Shown in pieces: positions 8,156 through 16,666 of a stretch of DNA of 64,000 nt. The DNA lies in the NCBI RefSeq assembly GCF_034259325.1, contig NZ_JAXIVS010000004.1, positions 744,001 to 808,000 of the forward strand, read 5' to 3'. Each line of letters starts with the position of its first letter. Within the stretch, counting starts at the first letter, position 1. The notes under the pieces are model-generated. The model saw nothing but the letters and a program-made list of their open reading frames with translations, was not told the DNA's origin and searched no databases. A program made the position numbers and the translations under genes. This DNA comes from Hyalangium ruber (GTDB lineage Bacteria > Myxococcota > Myxococcia > Myxococcales > Myxococcaceae).

Positions 8156-8725
8156 ATGGAACGGAAGCCGCCATCCCAGGGTGAGCCCGCGATGAGCGAT
8201 CCCTATCCGAACTGCCAGGTCAACGGTCAGGCCGTCCTGTCAATCGTCGGAGGCATGGAGGTGGTGCAGGCCCGGGCACTGCGCATCCTGGCGGAGAATG
8301 GCATCTCTCCCCTCAAGCCCGAAGGGTGGTACCCGCTCACCCACGTGCTGAACTCCTTCAAGCTCATCTTCGAGAAGATCGGCCCCAGCACGGTGCGCGC
8401 CATCGGGCGCAAGACGCCGGACACAGCGCGCTTTCCTCCCGACATCGACTCCTTGGAGAAGGGGCTGCGCGCCATTGACGTGGCGTACCATATGGCCCAC
8501 CGTGGCAGTGAACAGATCGGTGGCTACCACTTCGAGCCGCGGGACCGTCGCAGTGCGAAGATGATGTGTGACAATCCCTACCCCTGTGATTTCGACCTGG
8601 GGATGGTGGAGGCGATCTGCGACCGCTTTCGCCCCAAGGATGCGTTGTGGGTTCGGATCGAGCACGACCCGAAGAGTTGCCGCCGTCGAGGTGACACTTC
8701 GTGCACCTATCTCATCACGTGGTAG
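8156..8725 (+). CDS. V4R/XylR_N-like ligand-binding domain protein (tentative)
   Basis: The 189-residue protein may start at 8156 (after GAGGGG) or at the ATG at 8192 (MSDPYPNCQVNG). It is a single soluble domain whose C-terminus, VRIEHDPKSCRRRGDTSCTY then LITW, resembles the Cys-x3-Gly-x3-Cys end of V4R (4-vinyl reductase) and XylR_N sensory domains, which bind small ligands or metals. Additional cysteines occur in MMCDNPYPCDFD. Third codon positions are less G/C-biased than in neighbours. The next gene, a heme-oxygenase-like protein, follows after 99 bases on the same strand, so the two may work together. The family assignment rests on the C-terminal pattern only. Confidence 0.55.
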   Translation: MERKPPSQGEPAMSDPYPNCQVNGQAVLSIVGGMEVVQARALRILAENGISPLKPEGWYPLTHVLNSFKLIFEKIGPSTVRAIGRKTPDTARFPPDIDSLEKGLRAIDVAYHMAHRGSEQIGGYHFEPRDRRSAKMMCDNPYPCDFDLGMVEAICDRFRPKDALWVRIEHDPKSCRRRGDTSCTYLITW

Positions 8726-8824
8726 GCGACACCGACCGGTTAAGGTTTAATTATTCCAGCGTGTTGTCGACATAACCTCCGTTGCGTCTCGCGGAGCTCA
8801 ACTGGACAAGGTCGGGAGGAAGCC

Positions 8825-9616
8825 ATGAAGGTCGTCCTGGAGCACATTGCGGCCAAGCAGGCGACGTTCGCCAAGCACCCGTTTTTCGCTGAGCTTCGCC
8901 TCGATCGGCCGATTGAGCAGATCGCAGCTTTCGCTCCGCGGATGGCATTCTGGGTGATGACGTTCCAGGACATCCTGCGCCTCAATGAGCAGATGGTGCA
9001 GGATCCGAACCTCAAGCGAATCGCGCGCCACCATCGAGACGAGGATACCGGACATGAGCGCTGGTTCCTCGAGGACATCGCCAAGCTGACGGGCGGGCCC
9101 CTGACGGTGAGCGCGCTGTATGGACGGGCGAGCGCCTCCACGCGCGATGCGGCCTACCAGCTCATCTCGGAGGTATATCGCGCCACGGATGATCGGCTGC
9201 GCATCGTCCTGGTGCTGGTGCTGGAGTCCACCGGCCACGTCTTCTTCGGGCGCACGGCGGTGCTGACCAACGCCGTGCAGAACGCGGCCAAGCTCAAGTA
9301 CTTCTCCGAGTACCACCTGCACATCGAAGAGGCGCACGAGATGTTCGAGACGAAGATGGAGGAGCAGCTGCTCTCCATCGGTATGTCTCCCGAGCTGGAG
9401 GCCCAGGCCATCGCGCTGGTGGATCGCGCCTACGTCTCCTTCGACTCCATGTTCCACGGGCTGAGGGACGAGCTGTATCAGCGCCGCGACAAGGAGGCCG
9501 CGCAGCGCCAGGCCGAGCAGGCCGCGGCACCGGCGGCTTCGACCCCCACCGTGGTGAAACCCTCCGACTCGAAGGAGAAGTCCTCCGAGGGTTGGAGTGA
9601 AGCGATCGCCCTCTGA
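8825..9616 (+). CDS. heme-oxygenase-like (TenA/HDO fold) putative diiron protein
   Basis: The 263-residue protein starts at an ATG after GGGAGGAAGCC. It is almost entirely helical and carries the spaced acidic/histidine clusters of heme-oxygenase-like diiron oxidases: HHRDEDTGHE (69-78), ESTGH (134-138) and HLHIEEAHE (164-172). Proteins of this fold oxidise or cleave small substrates using two irons. The last 50 residues (QRRDKEAAQRQAEQAAAP onward) are a charged, disordered tail. It ends nine bases before a converging gene. Substrate unknown; pairing with the V4R-like protein upstream suggests a sensed small molecule or redox signal. Confidence 0.7.
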   Translation: MKVVLEHIAAKQATFAKHPFFAELRLDRPIEQIAAFAPRMAFWVMTFQDILRLNEQMVQDPNLKRIARHHRDEDTGHERWFLEDIAKLTGGPLTVSALYGRASASTRDAAYQLISEVYRATDDRLRIVLVLVLESTGHVFFGRTAVLTNAVQNAAKLKYFSEYHLHIEEAHEMFETKMEEQLLSIGMSPELEAQAIALVDRAYVSFDSMFHGLRDELYQRRDKEAAQRQAEQAAAPAASTPTVVKPSDSKEKSSEGWSEAIAL

Positions 9617-9625
9617 GGGGGCGGG

Positions 9626-10078
9626 TTACTTCGCTGGTGGCGAGAGCACGAGGATGAGCTCGCCGCCCACGTGCTTACCGGCCTTCTGGTAGACGGAGCC
9701 GTGGCGCCCCAGCTCCACGTCCACCGCGGACTGGCGGGGAATGTCCACGTGTACCGTGGCGATGCCTTCCTTGAGCCCCAGGAGCTTCAGCGAGGCGTTG
9801 ACGCCATTGGGCAGTCGCACCTCGGTGGTCTTCTGCGCGTCCAGCTCGAGCGTCTCGAGGGAGAGCCGCTTGAAGGAGGTGAAGTTGAAGTTCTGCTTCT
9901 GGAACGTCTCCTTCATCTTGTTCAGCTCGGCCGGCTCCACCGCGTCGCCCTTGTTGGAGGCGAGCACCACCTCCACCTGGATCTTCAGCTTCTGCTCCTC
10001 CTGGGCGTAGGAGCGCTGGGGCACCAGCACCAGGCCCAGCATGAGCAGCGACAGCAACGCGGTGACGTGCATCCTCAC
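9626..10078 (-). CDS. secreted hypothetical protein of the ECF sigma operon
   Basis: The 150-residue protein starts with MRMHVTALLSLLMLGLVLVP and a cleavage-like SYAQ, a Sec signal peptide. The mature part is beta-rich (LKIQVEVVLASNKGD, ATVHVDIPRQSAVDVELG) with no known domain. The GTG start at 10078 has GGAGG at good distance and overlaps the anti-sigma stop codon (GTGA), so the two are translationally coupled. Third in an operon of sigma factor, anti-sigma factor and exported protein, it is a candidate for a periplasmic modulator or output of the stress response. That role is inferred only from position. Confidence 0.75.
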   Translation of the reverse strand: MRMHVTALLSLLMLGLVLVPQRSYAQEEQKLKIQVEVVLASNKGDAVEPAELNKMKETFQKQNFNFTSFKRLSLETLELDAQKTTEVRLPNGVNASLKLLGLKEGIATVHVDIPRQSAVDVELGRHGSVYQKAGKHVGGELILVLSPPAK

Positions 10079-10707
10079 AGAGCACCTCCCTTTTGAGCCG
10101 GTGGCTCTTGCAGGCCCGGATTCTGCGGGCGAACGGGGTTCTTCAGCGCCGGCGAGTCCATCTCCAGCTCGTCGCTCTGGGCCTCATCCCTGGCAGCCTC
10201 GTTCTGATCCACCAGCCAGATGATGGCGCCGCCGTTCTCCGTCTCCATCACCACGGGGGCCACCTTGGCGGGCTCGTAGCTGCGCACCGACTTCACCGTC
10301 ATGCGCTCGGCGCCGTAGCCCACCGGGGCGTTGTCGCGCAGCAGCAGGGGCACGGCCACCAGCATCAGCACCGCGGCGGTGGCCAGCGAGGAGAGCATCG
10401 CCGTGCGCTGGTAGAGGAACATCTCCGAGAGGCTCAGCTTCAAGCGCTCCAGCAGGGGCGGCCGCTCCGGGGTGACGCGCGCCATCACCTTCTGGGCGAA
10501 GTCCTTGAAGTCCACCTCATCCACGGCCATCTCGAGGCCGACCCGCATCAGCCCGGACTCGGCCCGGAGGTCCGCCGTGCGGCCCGTACACGCCTTGCAG
10601 GCGGTCAGGTGACGCTCGACGTTGACCCGTTCGGTCGGGGTCAGCTCCCCGTCGATGTAGGGGGAGAGGAGCGGAACGAACCGCTCGCACGCAGGATTTC
10701 CGGCCAT
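10075..10707 (-). CDS. zinc-finger anti-sigma factor, membrane-anchored
   Basis: The 210-residue protein has an N-terminal ZAS/zf-HC2 domain with C7 and H33-x3-C37-x2-C40 (HLTACKAC), which binds zinc and holds the sigma factor. One transmembrane segment follows near residues 105-122 (MLSSLATAAVLMLVAVPLLL). The periplasmic part contains ENGGAIIWLVDQNE and ends in a Pro/Gln-rich tail. It lies directly downstream of an ECF sigma gene and should sequester that factor at the inner membrane until a signal triggers release. The ATG is preceded by AGGGTGA. Confidence 0.9.
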   Translation of the reverse strand: MAGNPACERFVPLLSPYIDGELTPTERVNVERHLTACKACTGRTADLRAESGLMRVGLEMAVDEVDFKDFAQKVMARVTPERPPLLERLKLSLSEMFLYQRTAMLSSLATAAVLMLVAVPLLLRDNAPVGYGAERMTVKSVRSYEPAKVAPVVMETENGGAIIWLVDQNEAARDEAQSDELEMDSPALKNPVRPQNPGLQEPPAQKGGAL

Positions 10708-10775
10708 GTCTTCACCCTGGGAGGTTGCGACTGCCCCTGTGTGACGGGAGCGGGCATTCGATATTCCAAGCCCAC

Positions 10776-11393
10776 CTACTCATTGCCCACCCCGCTCTTG
10801 GCCTCGTCCAACTCCAGGTATTGGCTCAGGATTTTCTGAACCTTGGCCCGGGCGTGGAACAGCCGGCTCATCACCGTGCCCTTGGGAATGTCCAGGGTAC
10901 GAGACAGGTCCTCGTAGGACATTCCCTCGATCTCGCGGAGCAGGAGGATGGCGCGGTGCTTCTCGGGCACGGCGGCCAGCGCCTCCTGAATCTTCTCGGC
11001 CAGCTCGCGCCTCAGCGCGCTCTTCTGGGGGTTGGTGCCCAGGCGGCTGCCCAGCGCGCCAATGTTGGCCTCGGACACATCCATGGGCATCGTCTCGTCG
11101 AACTCGACCGCCTCGCCGCCGGCGCCCTGGCGCTTGCGGATGATGTCGATGCAGATGTTGACGGTGATGCGGTAGAGCCACGTGTAGAACGAGGCGTCAC
11201 CCTTGAAGTGGTCCAAGTACTTGTAGACCTTGACGAACGCCTCCTGGGAGACGTCCATCGCCTCCTCCTTGTCCTTGAGCATTCCGAGCGCAACGGCATA
11301 CACCTTGCGCTGGTAGCGCTCGACGAGGAGCTTGAAGGCGCGCTGGTCTCCGTCGCGGACGCGCTTGACGAGTGTGAGATCGTCGGTGGCCAA
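10776..11393 (-). CDS. ECF RNA polymerase sigma factor
   Basis: The 205-residue protein contains sigma region 2 (DGDQRAFKLLVERYQRKVYA, then EAMDVSQEAFVKVYKYL and FYTWLYRITVNICID) and region 4 (LREIEGMSYEDLSRTL, then IPKGTVMSRLFHARAKVQ). An acidic linker joins them. It is the RpoE-like ECF type. An in-frame stop shortly upstream and lack of an earlier ATG leave TTG at 11393 as the start, which would limit its translation. It is followed at once by its anti-sigma partner. Members of this group control envelope stress or light responses; no specific signal is visible here. Confidence 0.93.
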   Translation of the reverse strand: MATDDLTLVKRVRDGDQRAFKLLVERYQRKVYAVALGMLKDKEEAMDVSQEAFVKVYKYLDHFKGDASFYTWLYRITVNICIDIIRKRQGAGGEAVEFDETMPMDVSEANIGALGSRLGTNPQKSALRRELAEKIQEALAAVPEKHRAILLLREIEGMSYEDLSRTLDIPKGTVMSRLFHARAKVQKILSQYLELDEAKSGVGNE

Positions 11394-11445
11394 GAGGCCC
11401 GGACCCTAACACAAGCCCGCGAAATCCCAAGAAGTCCCGCCGGCC

Positions 11446-13089
11446 CTAGAGCGCCACCAGCATGATGCCCACCAACATCAGCCCCACGAAGGCCAACATG
11501 GCCGCGAAGGCGATCTGGTTCCACTTCTCCTTTTCAATGGCGCTGTCCTCGGGGGACTCGCCACGGAAGCGGTGGAGGACGTTCCAGATCATGTTGCCGC
11601 CCAGCCTCTTGGCGTCGCCCGACAGGCGCTGAGGCGTGGGGTCCTCCTCGGCGCGCCGCTGCTCTCCGTTGAGGGGCACCATCACCGGCCGCGGACTGTC
11701 GGCCGTCTGGGGGGAGACGCGGAGGAACTCCGAGTGCCCCTCCACCCGCTCCAGCGGCGCTCGCTCGGCTGCCTGGGCGAAGGCGCTCTCCTTGGCCTCC
11801 TGGCCCTGCGGGCGGGGCTTCTGCTCCTCGGGCTTGCGGGTGGGGGCTTCCTGCGGCTGCGCCGACTCCGAGAGGAGGACTTCCGGGGGCGGCTCCAGCT
11901 CCACCTGCTCGGCGCGCTGCTGGGCCTCCTCGGGGTGCGCGGACTCGAGCACCCACCTGGCGGCCTTCAGCCCGTCGCTGCCGGTGTGCGCGTCGCGCAG
12001 CTCGGCGAAGCCCTGCTCCTTGAGGGCCCTGTCGAAGGCCTCCTGCGCCTCGCTCGTGGGCGGGTGGGCGGCGGCGGCCTCCGCGTAGGCGGCAAAGAAG
12101 GTCCACAGGCGCATGGCCCGCTCGGTGGAGGGCAGATCCGAGGGCCGCACCTGCTGGTGCAGCAGGGCCGCGTCCGAGGCGAAGCGCTGGGCCACGCCCT
12201 CCTGGTCCGGCAGCTTCTCCAGCCCCCGAGGCACCAGCTCCTTCACCGGAATCACTGGCCCCTTCACGGGGCCCTGGCCCAACGCGGGCCGGGTGCCCGT
12301 CGTCGGAGGCTGCTGGCCGAAGCCATCCTTCTCCGGAGGCTTGGCCGGGCCCCGGGGCTCGCCCGGACGGCCCGGGCGCAGCTCCTTGCCACCCTTGCCT
12401 CCTCCTACTTCCCGGCCGGGGAGTGTCTCTCCGGCCTCGTCGGCGGGTCCCTTGCCTCCGGGACCTTCGGGCATCCGGGTCAGGCGGGTGCCACCACCTC
12501 GACCGATGGGCGTATCCATGGGTGTCACCGTACGGCCCTCTCCGGGCTCGATGGAAGTGGGGGGGGTGGGCACCTCTCGGGTGGCCCTGCCGCCCCGCGT
12601 CATCTTCGGGGGCTCCGGCACCTCCACCCTCGGCATGACCAGCGTCGCCGTGGCGGTGGAGGCCCGGGTGCCGCGCTCCTGGGTCAGGGCGTCGGCGAAG
12701 GTGGCGGGCTTGCGGGGCGGCTCGGCCGGCAGCGAGGGCCGGCTGCCCGTCGTCCGTGAGGGCCGCTCCGGCTCGGCGGGGAGGCCTGGCCGACTGCCCG
12801 TACTCGGCGTCGGGGTGGAGGGCCGCTCGTCGGAGAGCGCGGGGCGGGTGCCCGTCCGGGTGCGCCCTCCCAGCGCCGGGCGCTCTCCCGTCCGGCCACG
12901 GCTGGGGAGCTCCTCGCCCGGCTCGGACGTCTCCGGAGAGCTTCCCCAGTCGACGGGCTCGGAGTCGCCGCCCTCGCGAGGCGCTCGGCCGACACGGGGG
13001 TGCTCGCCCGTCGGAGCGGGACCCACGCGAGTCCCCTCCCCCGACCAGTCGCGCCTTCTCCGGCCGCCGATGTCGCCTACATGCCCCAT
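11446..13089 (-). CDS. low-complexity protein with C-terminal membrane anchor
   Basis: The 547-residue protein has a long disordered region (about 1-290) rich in Arg, Pro, Gly, Thr and Glu with recurring SRPxLPAEP and TGxRPAL-like units. A helical segment around 300-390 follows (STERAMRLWTFFAAYAEAAA). A charged stretch leads to one terminal transmembrane helix (IAFAAMLAFVGLMLVGIMLV). There is no signal peptide, so it is probably tail-anchored with its bulk in the cytoplasm. It lies upstream of the sigma operon on the same strand, 52 bases away. Opposite-strand frames here are long because of base composition. Function unknown. Confidence 0.6.
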   Translation of the reverse strand: MGHVGDIGGRRRRDWSGEGTRVGPAPTGEHPRVGRAPREGGDSEPVDWGSSPETSEPGEELPSRGRTGERPALGGRTRTGTRPALSDERPSTPTPSTGSRPGLPAEPERPSRTTGSRPSLPAEPPRKPATFADALTQERGTRASTATATLVMPRVEVPEPPKMTRGGRATREVPTPPTSIEPGEGRTVTPMDTPIGRGGGTRLTRMPEGPGGKGPADEAGETLPGREVGGGKGGKELRPGRPGEPRGPAKPPEKDGFGQQPPTTGTRPALGQGPVKGPVIPVKELVPRGLEKLPDQEGVAQRFASDAALLHQQVRPSDLPSTERAMRLWTFFAAYAEAAAAHPPTSEAQEAFDRALKEQGFAELRDAHTGSDGLKAARWVLESAHPEEAQQRAEQVELEPPPEVLLSESAQPQEAPTRKPEEQKPRPQGQEAKESAFAQAAERAPLERVEGHSEFLRVSPQTADSPRPVMVPLNGEQRRAEEDPTPQRLSGDAKRLGGNMIWNVLHRFRGESPEDSAIEKEKWNQIAFAAMLAFVGLMLVGIMLVAL

Positions 13090-13138
13090 CTTCTCGAATT
13101 CTCGCCCGGGGGCCGGGCGAGTTGCGAGGGGGGCACCC

Positions 13139-13765
13139 TTATTCGTCCTCCCGCTCCACCTGGATCGGAGAGGTCATGCCATTGGCGTCCAGCGTCACGC
13201 TGTAGACGGAATTCTGCCCATCCCCGTCGCGGTCCCCACGCGCGTAGCAGATCACCTCGGGCTCCCCCACCGGATCCTCCCGCACCTCCACCTGGTACTG
13301 GAGGCGCACCGCCGTGCCCGGCGCGAAGCCCAGCTTCTCGAAGGCCTCGTCATGCGGAAAGGGCACCGCCTGGCCTCCCCGGGGCACTTCACGGGGCGTG
13401 GGGCCCGCGACGAGGAAGACGCCGTTCTCGGCGCGGTACATCTGCACCGCGTCGCACAGGGCGATGACGTTGACGCGCGCCTCGTCCCCGAGCGCCACGT
13501 TCTGGGCGGCATCCACACGAAAGGCGCTGTCCGAGGCCGGGGGAACCTGCCGCACCCGCCACCAGAAGACGAGCGCGCCACCGGCCATCACGAGCAGGGG
13601 CAGCCCCACCAGCACCGCGAGGACGAGGGCCACCACCTTCCCCGTGCTCAAGCGCGGTGCCGGCGTCACCAGTTCCTGGCCGCACGAGCAGGGGAAGCGC
13701 TCGCCCCGCTTGCGGCCCGTGAGTTCGTGCGTGGCACCGCAGCGTGGGCAGATCAGCGAGCGCAT
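13139..13765 (-). CDS. zinc-ribbon membrane protein with pilin-like domain
   Basis: The 208-residue protein begins with a zinc ribbon: CPRC at residues 6-9, then CSCG around 26-29. One membrane helix follows (VVALVLAVLVGLPLLVMAGG). The extracytoplasmic part (NVIALCDAVQMYRAENGVFL, then YARGDRDGDGQNSVYSVTLD) resembles type IV pilin/pseudopilin globular domains. The combination suggests an inner-membrane protein with a cytoplasmic zinc ribbon rather than a processed pilin. It starts seven bases after hemF stops, so it probably belongs to that transcript. Function unknown. Confidence 0.7.
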   Translation of the reverse strand: MRSLICPRCGATHELTGRKRGERFPCSCGQELVTPAPRLSTGKVVALVLAVLVGLPLLVMAGGALVFWWRVRQVPPASDSAFRVDAAQNVALGDEARVNVIALCDAVQMYRAENGVFLVAGPTPREVPRGGQAVPFPHDEAFEKLGFAPGTAVRLQYQVEVREDPVGEPEVICYARGDRDGDGQNSVYSVTLDANGMTSPIQVEREDE

Positions 13766-13772
13766 AGGACCC

Positions 13773-14693
13773 CTACCCTCCCTGCCCGCCTTCGGCCCAG
13801 TCGCGCGGCTGGCGCAGCACCTCCACCAACCGTGCTTCCCAGGAGCCCGGCTCCGGGTGGTGGTCGTAGCGCCAGCGCGCCTGGGGCGGCAGCGACATGA
13901 GGATCGACTCGGTGCGCCCGCGCGTCTCCAGCCCGAACGTGGTGCCCCGGTCGTACACGAGGTTGAACTCCACGTAGCGCCCGCGGCGAACCTCCTGCCA
14001 GAAGCGCTGCTCGGGCGTGTACGGCGTGTCCTTGCGCCGCTCCAGGATGGGCAGGTACGCGGGCAGGAACGCGCGCCCCGCGTCCATCACGAACGCCAGC
14101 TCGCGCTCCAGCTCCCCGCCCACATCCTCGAAGAAGATGCCGCCCACGCCCCGCGTCTCCTCGCGGTGGCGCAGGTAGAAGTACTTGTCACACGTGGCCT
14201 TGAAGCGCGGGTAGTACGCCGGGTCGTGCTTGTCGCACGCGGCCTTCAGCGTGCGGTGGAAGTGCGCCGCGTCCTCCTCATAGAGGTAATACGGCGTCAG
14301 GTCCGCCCCGCCGCCAAACCACGCCTTGCCACCCTGGTGGATGAAGCGGAAGTTGGCATGCACCGTGGGCGCGTGGGGGTTTCGCGGGTGGAGCACCAGC
14401 GACAGCCCGCCGGCCCAGAAGTTGCGCCCCTGGCCCTGGAGCCGCTTGGCGAAGGCCTCCTCCAGCTCGCCGAACACCACCGAGGTGCTCACCCCGGCCT
14501 TCTCCAGCACCGCGCCCTCTTCCAGCACCCGCGTGCGCCCGCCGCCACCGCCCGGCCGCTGCCACGGGTCCTCCCGGAAGCGCGCCTGGCCGTCCAGCTT
14601 CTCCAGCGCGCCGCAAATCTCATCCTGGAGCTGCTGGATGAAGTCCGCCATCCGCCGTTTCAGTCCCTCCACCTGCTCCAGATCCACCGTCAT
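13773..14693 (-). CDS. hemF: oxygen-dependent coproporphyrinogen III oxidase
   Basis: The 306-residue protein is a full-length HemF, which decarboxylates coproporphyrinogen III to protoporphyrinogen IX in heme synthesis using O2. Signature stretches are visible: VLHPRNPHAPTVHANFRF, WFGGGADLTPYYLYEEDA, HFHRTLKAACDKHD, RGVGGIFFED and GRYVEFNLVYDRGTTFGL followed by ETRGRTESILMSLPP. The ATG at 14693 has an AGGAG site inside the end of the preceding gene and overlaps its stop (ATGA), so translation is coupled. A longer frame upstream exists but matches nothing in the family. Confidence 0.97.
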   Translation of the reverse strand: MTVDLEQVEGLKRRMADFIQQLQDEICGALEKLDGQARFREDPWQRPGGGGGRTRVLEEGAVLEKAGVSTSVVFGELEEAFAKRLQGQGRNFWAGGLSLVLHPRNPHAPTVHANFRFIHQGGKAWFGGGADLTPYYLYEEDAAHFHRTLKAACDKHDPAYYPRFKATCDKYFYLRHREETRGVGGIFFEDVGGELERELAFVMDAGRAFLPAYLPILERRKDTPYTPEQRFWQEVRRGRYVEFNLVYDRGTTFGLETRGRTESILMSLPPQARWRYDHHPEPGSWEARLVEVLRQPRDWAEGGQGG

Positions 14694-15442
14694 TCTCCTG
14701 CATAGGGCGCCGCGGGCGCCTCGAAGTCCAGGGGAGGCACCGCCGGGGCCAGGTTCCCCGCCGCGTCGAAGACCTCCACGCGCGCCCGGTAGCTCTTGCC
14801 GTCCTCGAAGGCGAAGGCCCCGCTGCACGGCTCGTGGCCCAGCAGGGCCGAGCCATTCACCACCGGCAGCACATAGTGCTGCGCCGGCGCCCCCGAACGC
14901 TTCCGCGCCAGCGTCACCACCATGTACATGGGGCTCTCCTCCCGCGCGGCCAGGGTCAACCTCACGTAACGGGTAATGCCCTCGGGCGTCTTCCGGAAGA
15001 GGCCCTCGGAGACAGAGGGACGCTTGCTCCAGGACGGCGCCGTCTTGTCGGCTCCCTTGCCCGAGCGCCACTCAGGCAGCGCCGCGCCCACCCCGTTGAG
15101 CAGCACCACCCCCGGCAGCGCGTCATCCAAGCGCAGCGTGTAGAGCTTGTCGGGCAGCAGCGGCTCGTCGAGCTTGAGGACGACGGTGACGCGTCCCAGC
15201 TCGCTCGTCCACCCACGCTGGGCCTTGGCGCGTACTTCGTGGCCATTGGTCTGCAGGCGCATCACCTTGCCCGGCAGATCCGCCACCGCCCCGCGCGCCG
15301 TGCCGATGCCTTCCAGCAGCAGGCGGGTGTTGGTGGGGACGGTGGCACCGGGACGGGGAAACACCTGCACTCCGTCCCCCAGGCAGCGCGCCGAGGCGGC
15401 CCGGGCCAGAAACAGCACGCAGAGGAGCAGGAATCGGTACAC
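14690..15442 (-). CDS. secreted hypothetical protein upstream of hemF
   Basis: The preferred start is a GTG at 15442, which yields MYRFLLLCVLFLARAASARC, a good Sec signal peptide; an upstream ATG in frame adds a basic stretch that would spoil it. The mature protein has Ig-like features: FPRPGATVPTNTRLLLEG, a central LTLAAREESPMYMVVTLARK, and FEDGKSYRARVEVFDAAGNL. This suggests one or two beta-sandwich domains like those in extracytoplasmic proteins of this group. The stop overlaps the hemF start by four bases. Family not recognised. Confidence 0.7.
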   Translation of the reverse strand: MYRFLLLCVLFLARAASARCLGDGVQVFPRPGATVPTNTRLLLEGIGTARGAVADLPGKVMRLQTNGHEVRAKAQRGWTSELGRVTVVLKLDEPLLPDKLYTLRLDDALPGVVLLNGVGAALPEWRSGKGADKTAPSWSKRPSVSEGLFRKTPEGITRYVRLTLAAREESPMYMVVTLARKRSGAPAQHYVLPVVNGSALLGHEPCSGAFAFEDGKSYRARVEVFDAAGNLAPAVPPLDFEAPAAPYAGE

Positions 15443-15544
15443 GGGACCCCCAAGTCTGCGCCGGGCCGCGCCCCGAGGCCAGCCCCATGACGTCAAGAAG
15501 ACGTGAAATGGACGGGCGGCGAACCAACGCCCACTTATGGCGCT

Positions 15545-16666
15545 TCACTCCAATAACAGGGGCCACGCCGCTTGCAGGCGCGGCTCCACGTGCTGGCGCA
15601 GGCCCCGCAGCCACCGGTGGCAGTTGTTCCGAGGACCCCGCAGGAGCTCCGGGGTTAGCGAGGGCAGGGGCCATGGCGCGCCGGTCAGCATCTCCAGCGC
15701 CCAGGCCAGGCTGATCAACGCCGGAGGCGGCAGCGCGCCGGAGAGCCGCAGGGTGGCGTTGCGCTCGAAGTCCGGATCCACCAGCAGCGCGGCCACCACG
15801 AGCTGGGGATGAACCTGGCTGTTTCCGTCGATGCGCCTCCAGAGCGCCGGCAGGGTGTGCTCGTTCGCCCCGCCCAGCACCAGGGCCGTGGCCGCCACGA
15901 GGTGGCACTGCCAGTAACCCTCCCGCAGCAGCGCGATGAGTTCCCGGGCCGGCTCGGGGCTCGCCTCCAGCCCCGCCTCCACGTGCAGCAGCGCCCAGTT
16001 CCTCCGCTCCAACGTGCGCAGCTCGTGCAGCGGCAGCTCCAGGGCATCGCGGAACGTCGGGAACCCCTGCCGCTCGCCGAGCTCGGCCAGCCCGGAGACA
16101 TAGGTGCGCGGCCGGCCTCGGCGGACGCAGGCCACGCACGCGTCCTCCAGGTCGCAGAAGCGCAGGTCCGCCTCCTCGAGGTTCGCCAGGCGCAGGTCCG
16201 CGCGCTTCAAAGTCGCCGCGTTCAGGTGCGCACCCCGCAGCCACGCCCGGCGAAAGGAGCCCCCGGTCAGGTTCGCGGCCGTGAGCACCGCGCCCTCTAG
16301 CGAGGCATCGTCCCACCGGGTCTCCAGCGCGACGCAGGCCCGCAGGCTCGCGCCATCCAGGGCCGTCCAGCGGAGCGAGGCCCCCGAGAGCGTCGCCAGC
16401 TCCAGGCTCGCGCCCGACAGGTCCGCTTCATCCAGGGTGGCGCCCTCGAGCCGCGCCTGGACCAACTCCGCTCCCGGGAGCTGATACCCGCTCAGGTCGA
16501 TGCCCCGAAGGTCCCCCAGGTTGTCTCCCAGCTCGGCGCTGCCCGGGAAGCCCCGGAGCACCTCGCGCCATGCCCCCTTCAGTCCCAAGGTCAGGAGCCG
16601 CTCGCGCCGCCGCTGGCCGTCCGGTGTCATCCAGCGAGAGACGCGCTCGCCGGGAGCCAGGCTCAC
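15545..16666 (-). CDS. pentapeptide-repeat protein
   Basis: The protein of about 373 residues most likely starts at the GTG at 16666, which overlaps the stop of the gene before it (GTGA). ATG at 16630 (MTPDGQRRRERLL) is the alternative. Residues about 50-160 are a pentapeptide-repeat solenoid with A(D/N)LxX units: LPGAELVQARLEGATLDEAD, LSGASLELATLSGASL, LNAATLKRADLRLANLEEAD. The C-terminal 200 residues are helical (HEAT-like: ELIALLREGYWQCHLVAATA) and run in a manner typical of myxobacterial TIGR02270-type repeat proteins. It probably mediates protein contacts; no enzymatic motif is present. Confidence 0.8.
   Translation of the reverse strand: MSLAPGERVSRWMTPDGQRRRERLLTLGLKGAWREVLRGFPGSAELGDNLGDLRGIDLSGYQLPGAELVQARLEGATLDEADLSGASLELATLSGASLRWTALDGASLRACVALETRWDDASLEGAVLTAANLTGGSFRRAWLRGAHLNAATLKRADLRLANLEEADLRFCDLEDACVACVRRGRPRTYVSGLAELGERQGFPTFRDALELPLHELRTLERRNWALLHVEAGLEASPEPARELIALLREGYWQCHLVAATALVLGGANEHTLPALWRRIDGNSQVHPQLVVAALLVDPDFERNATLRLSGALPPPALISLAWALEMLTGAPWPLPSLTPELLRGPRNNCHRWLRGLRQHVEPRLQAAWPLLLE

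Noticed and set aside
7776-8184. Small forward frames in the AT-rich divergent gap
   Set aside because: They lack ribosome sites and overlap one another; the gap looks regulatory.
11572-13900. Long forward-strand frames over the low-complexity membrane protein
   Set aside because: The reverse-strand frame ends in a well-formed transmembrane helix and lies in line with its operon neighbours; the forward frames end in no recognisable domain.
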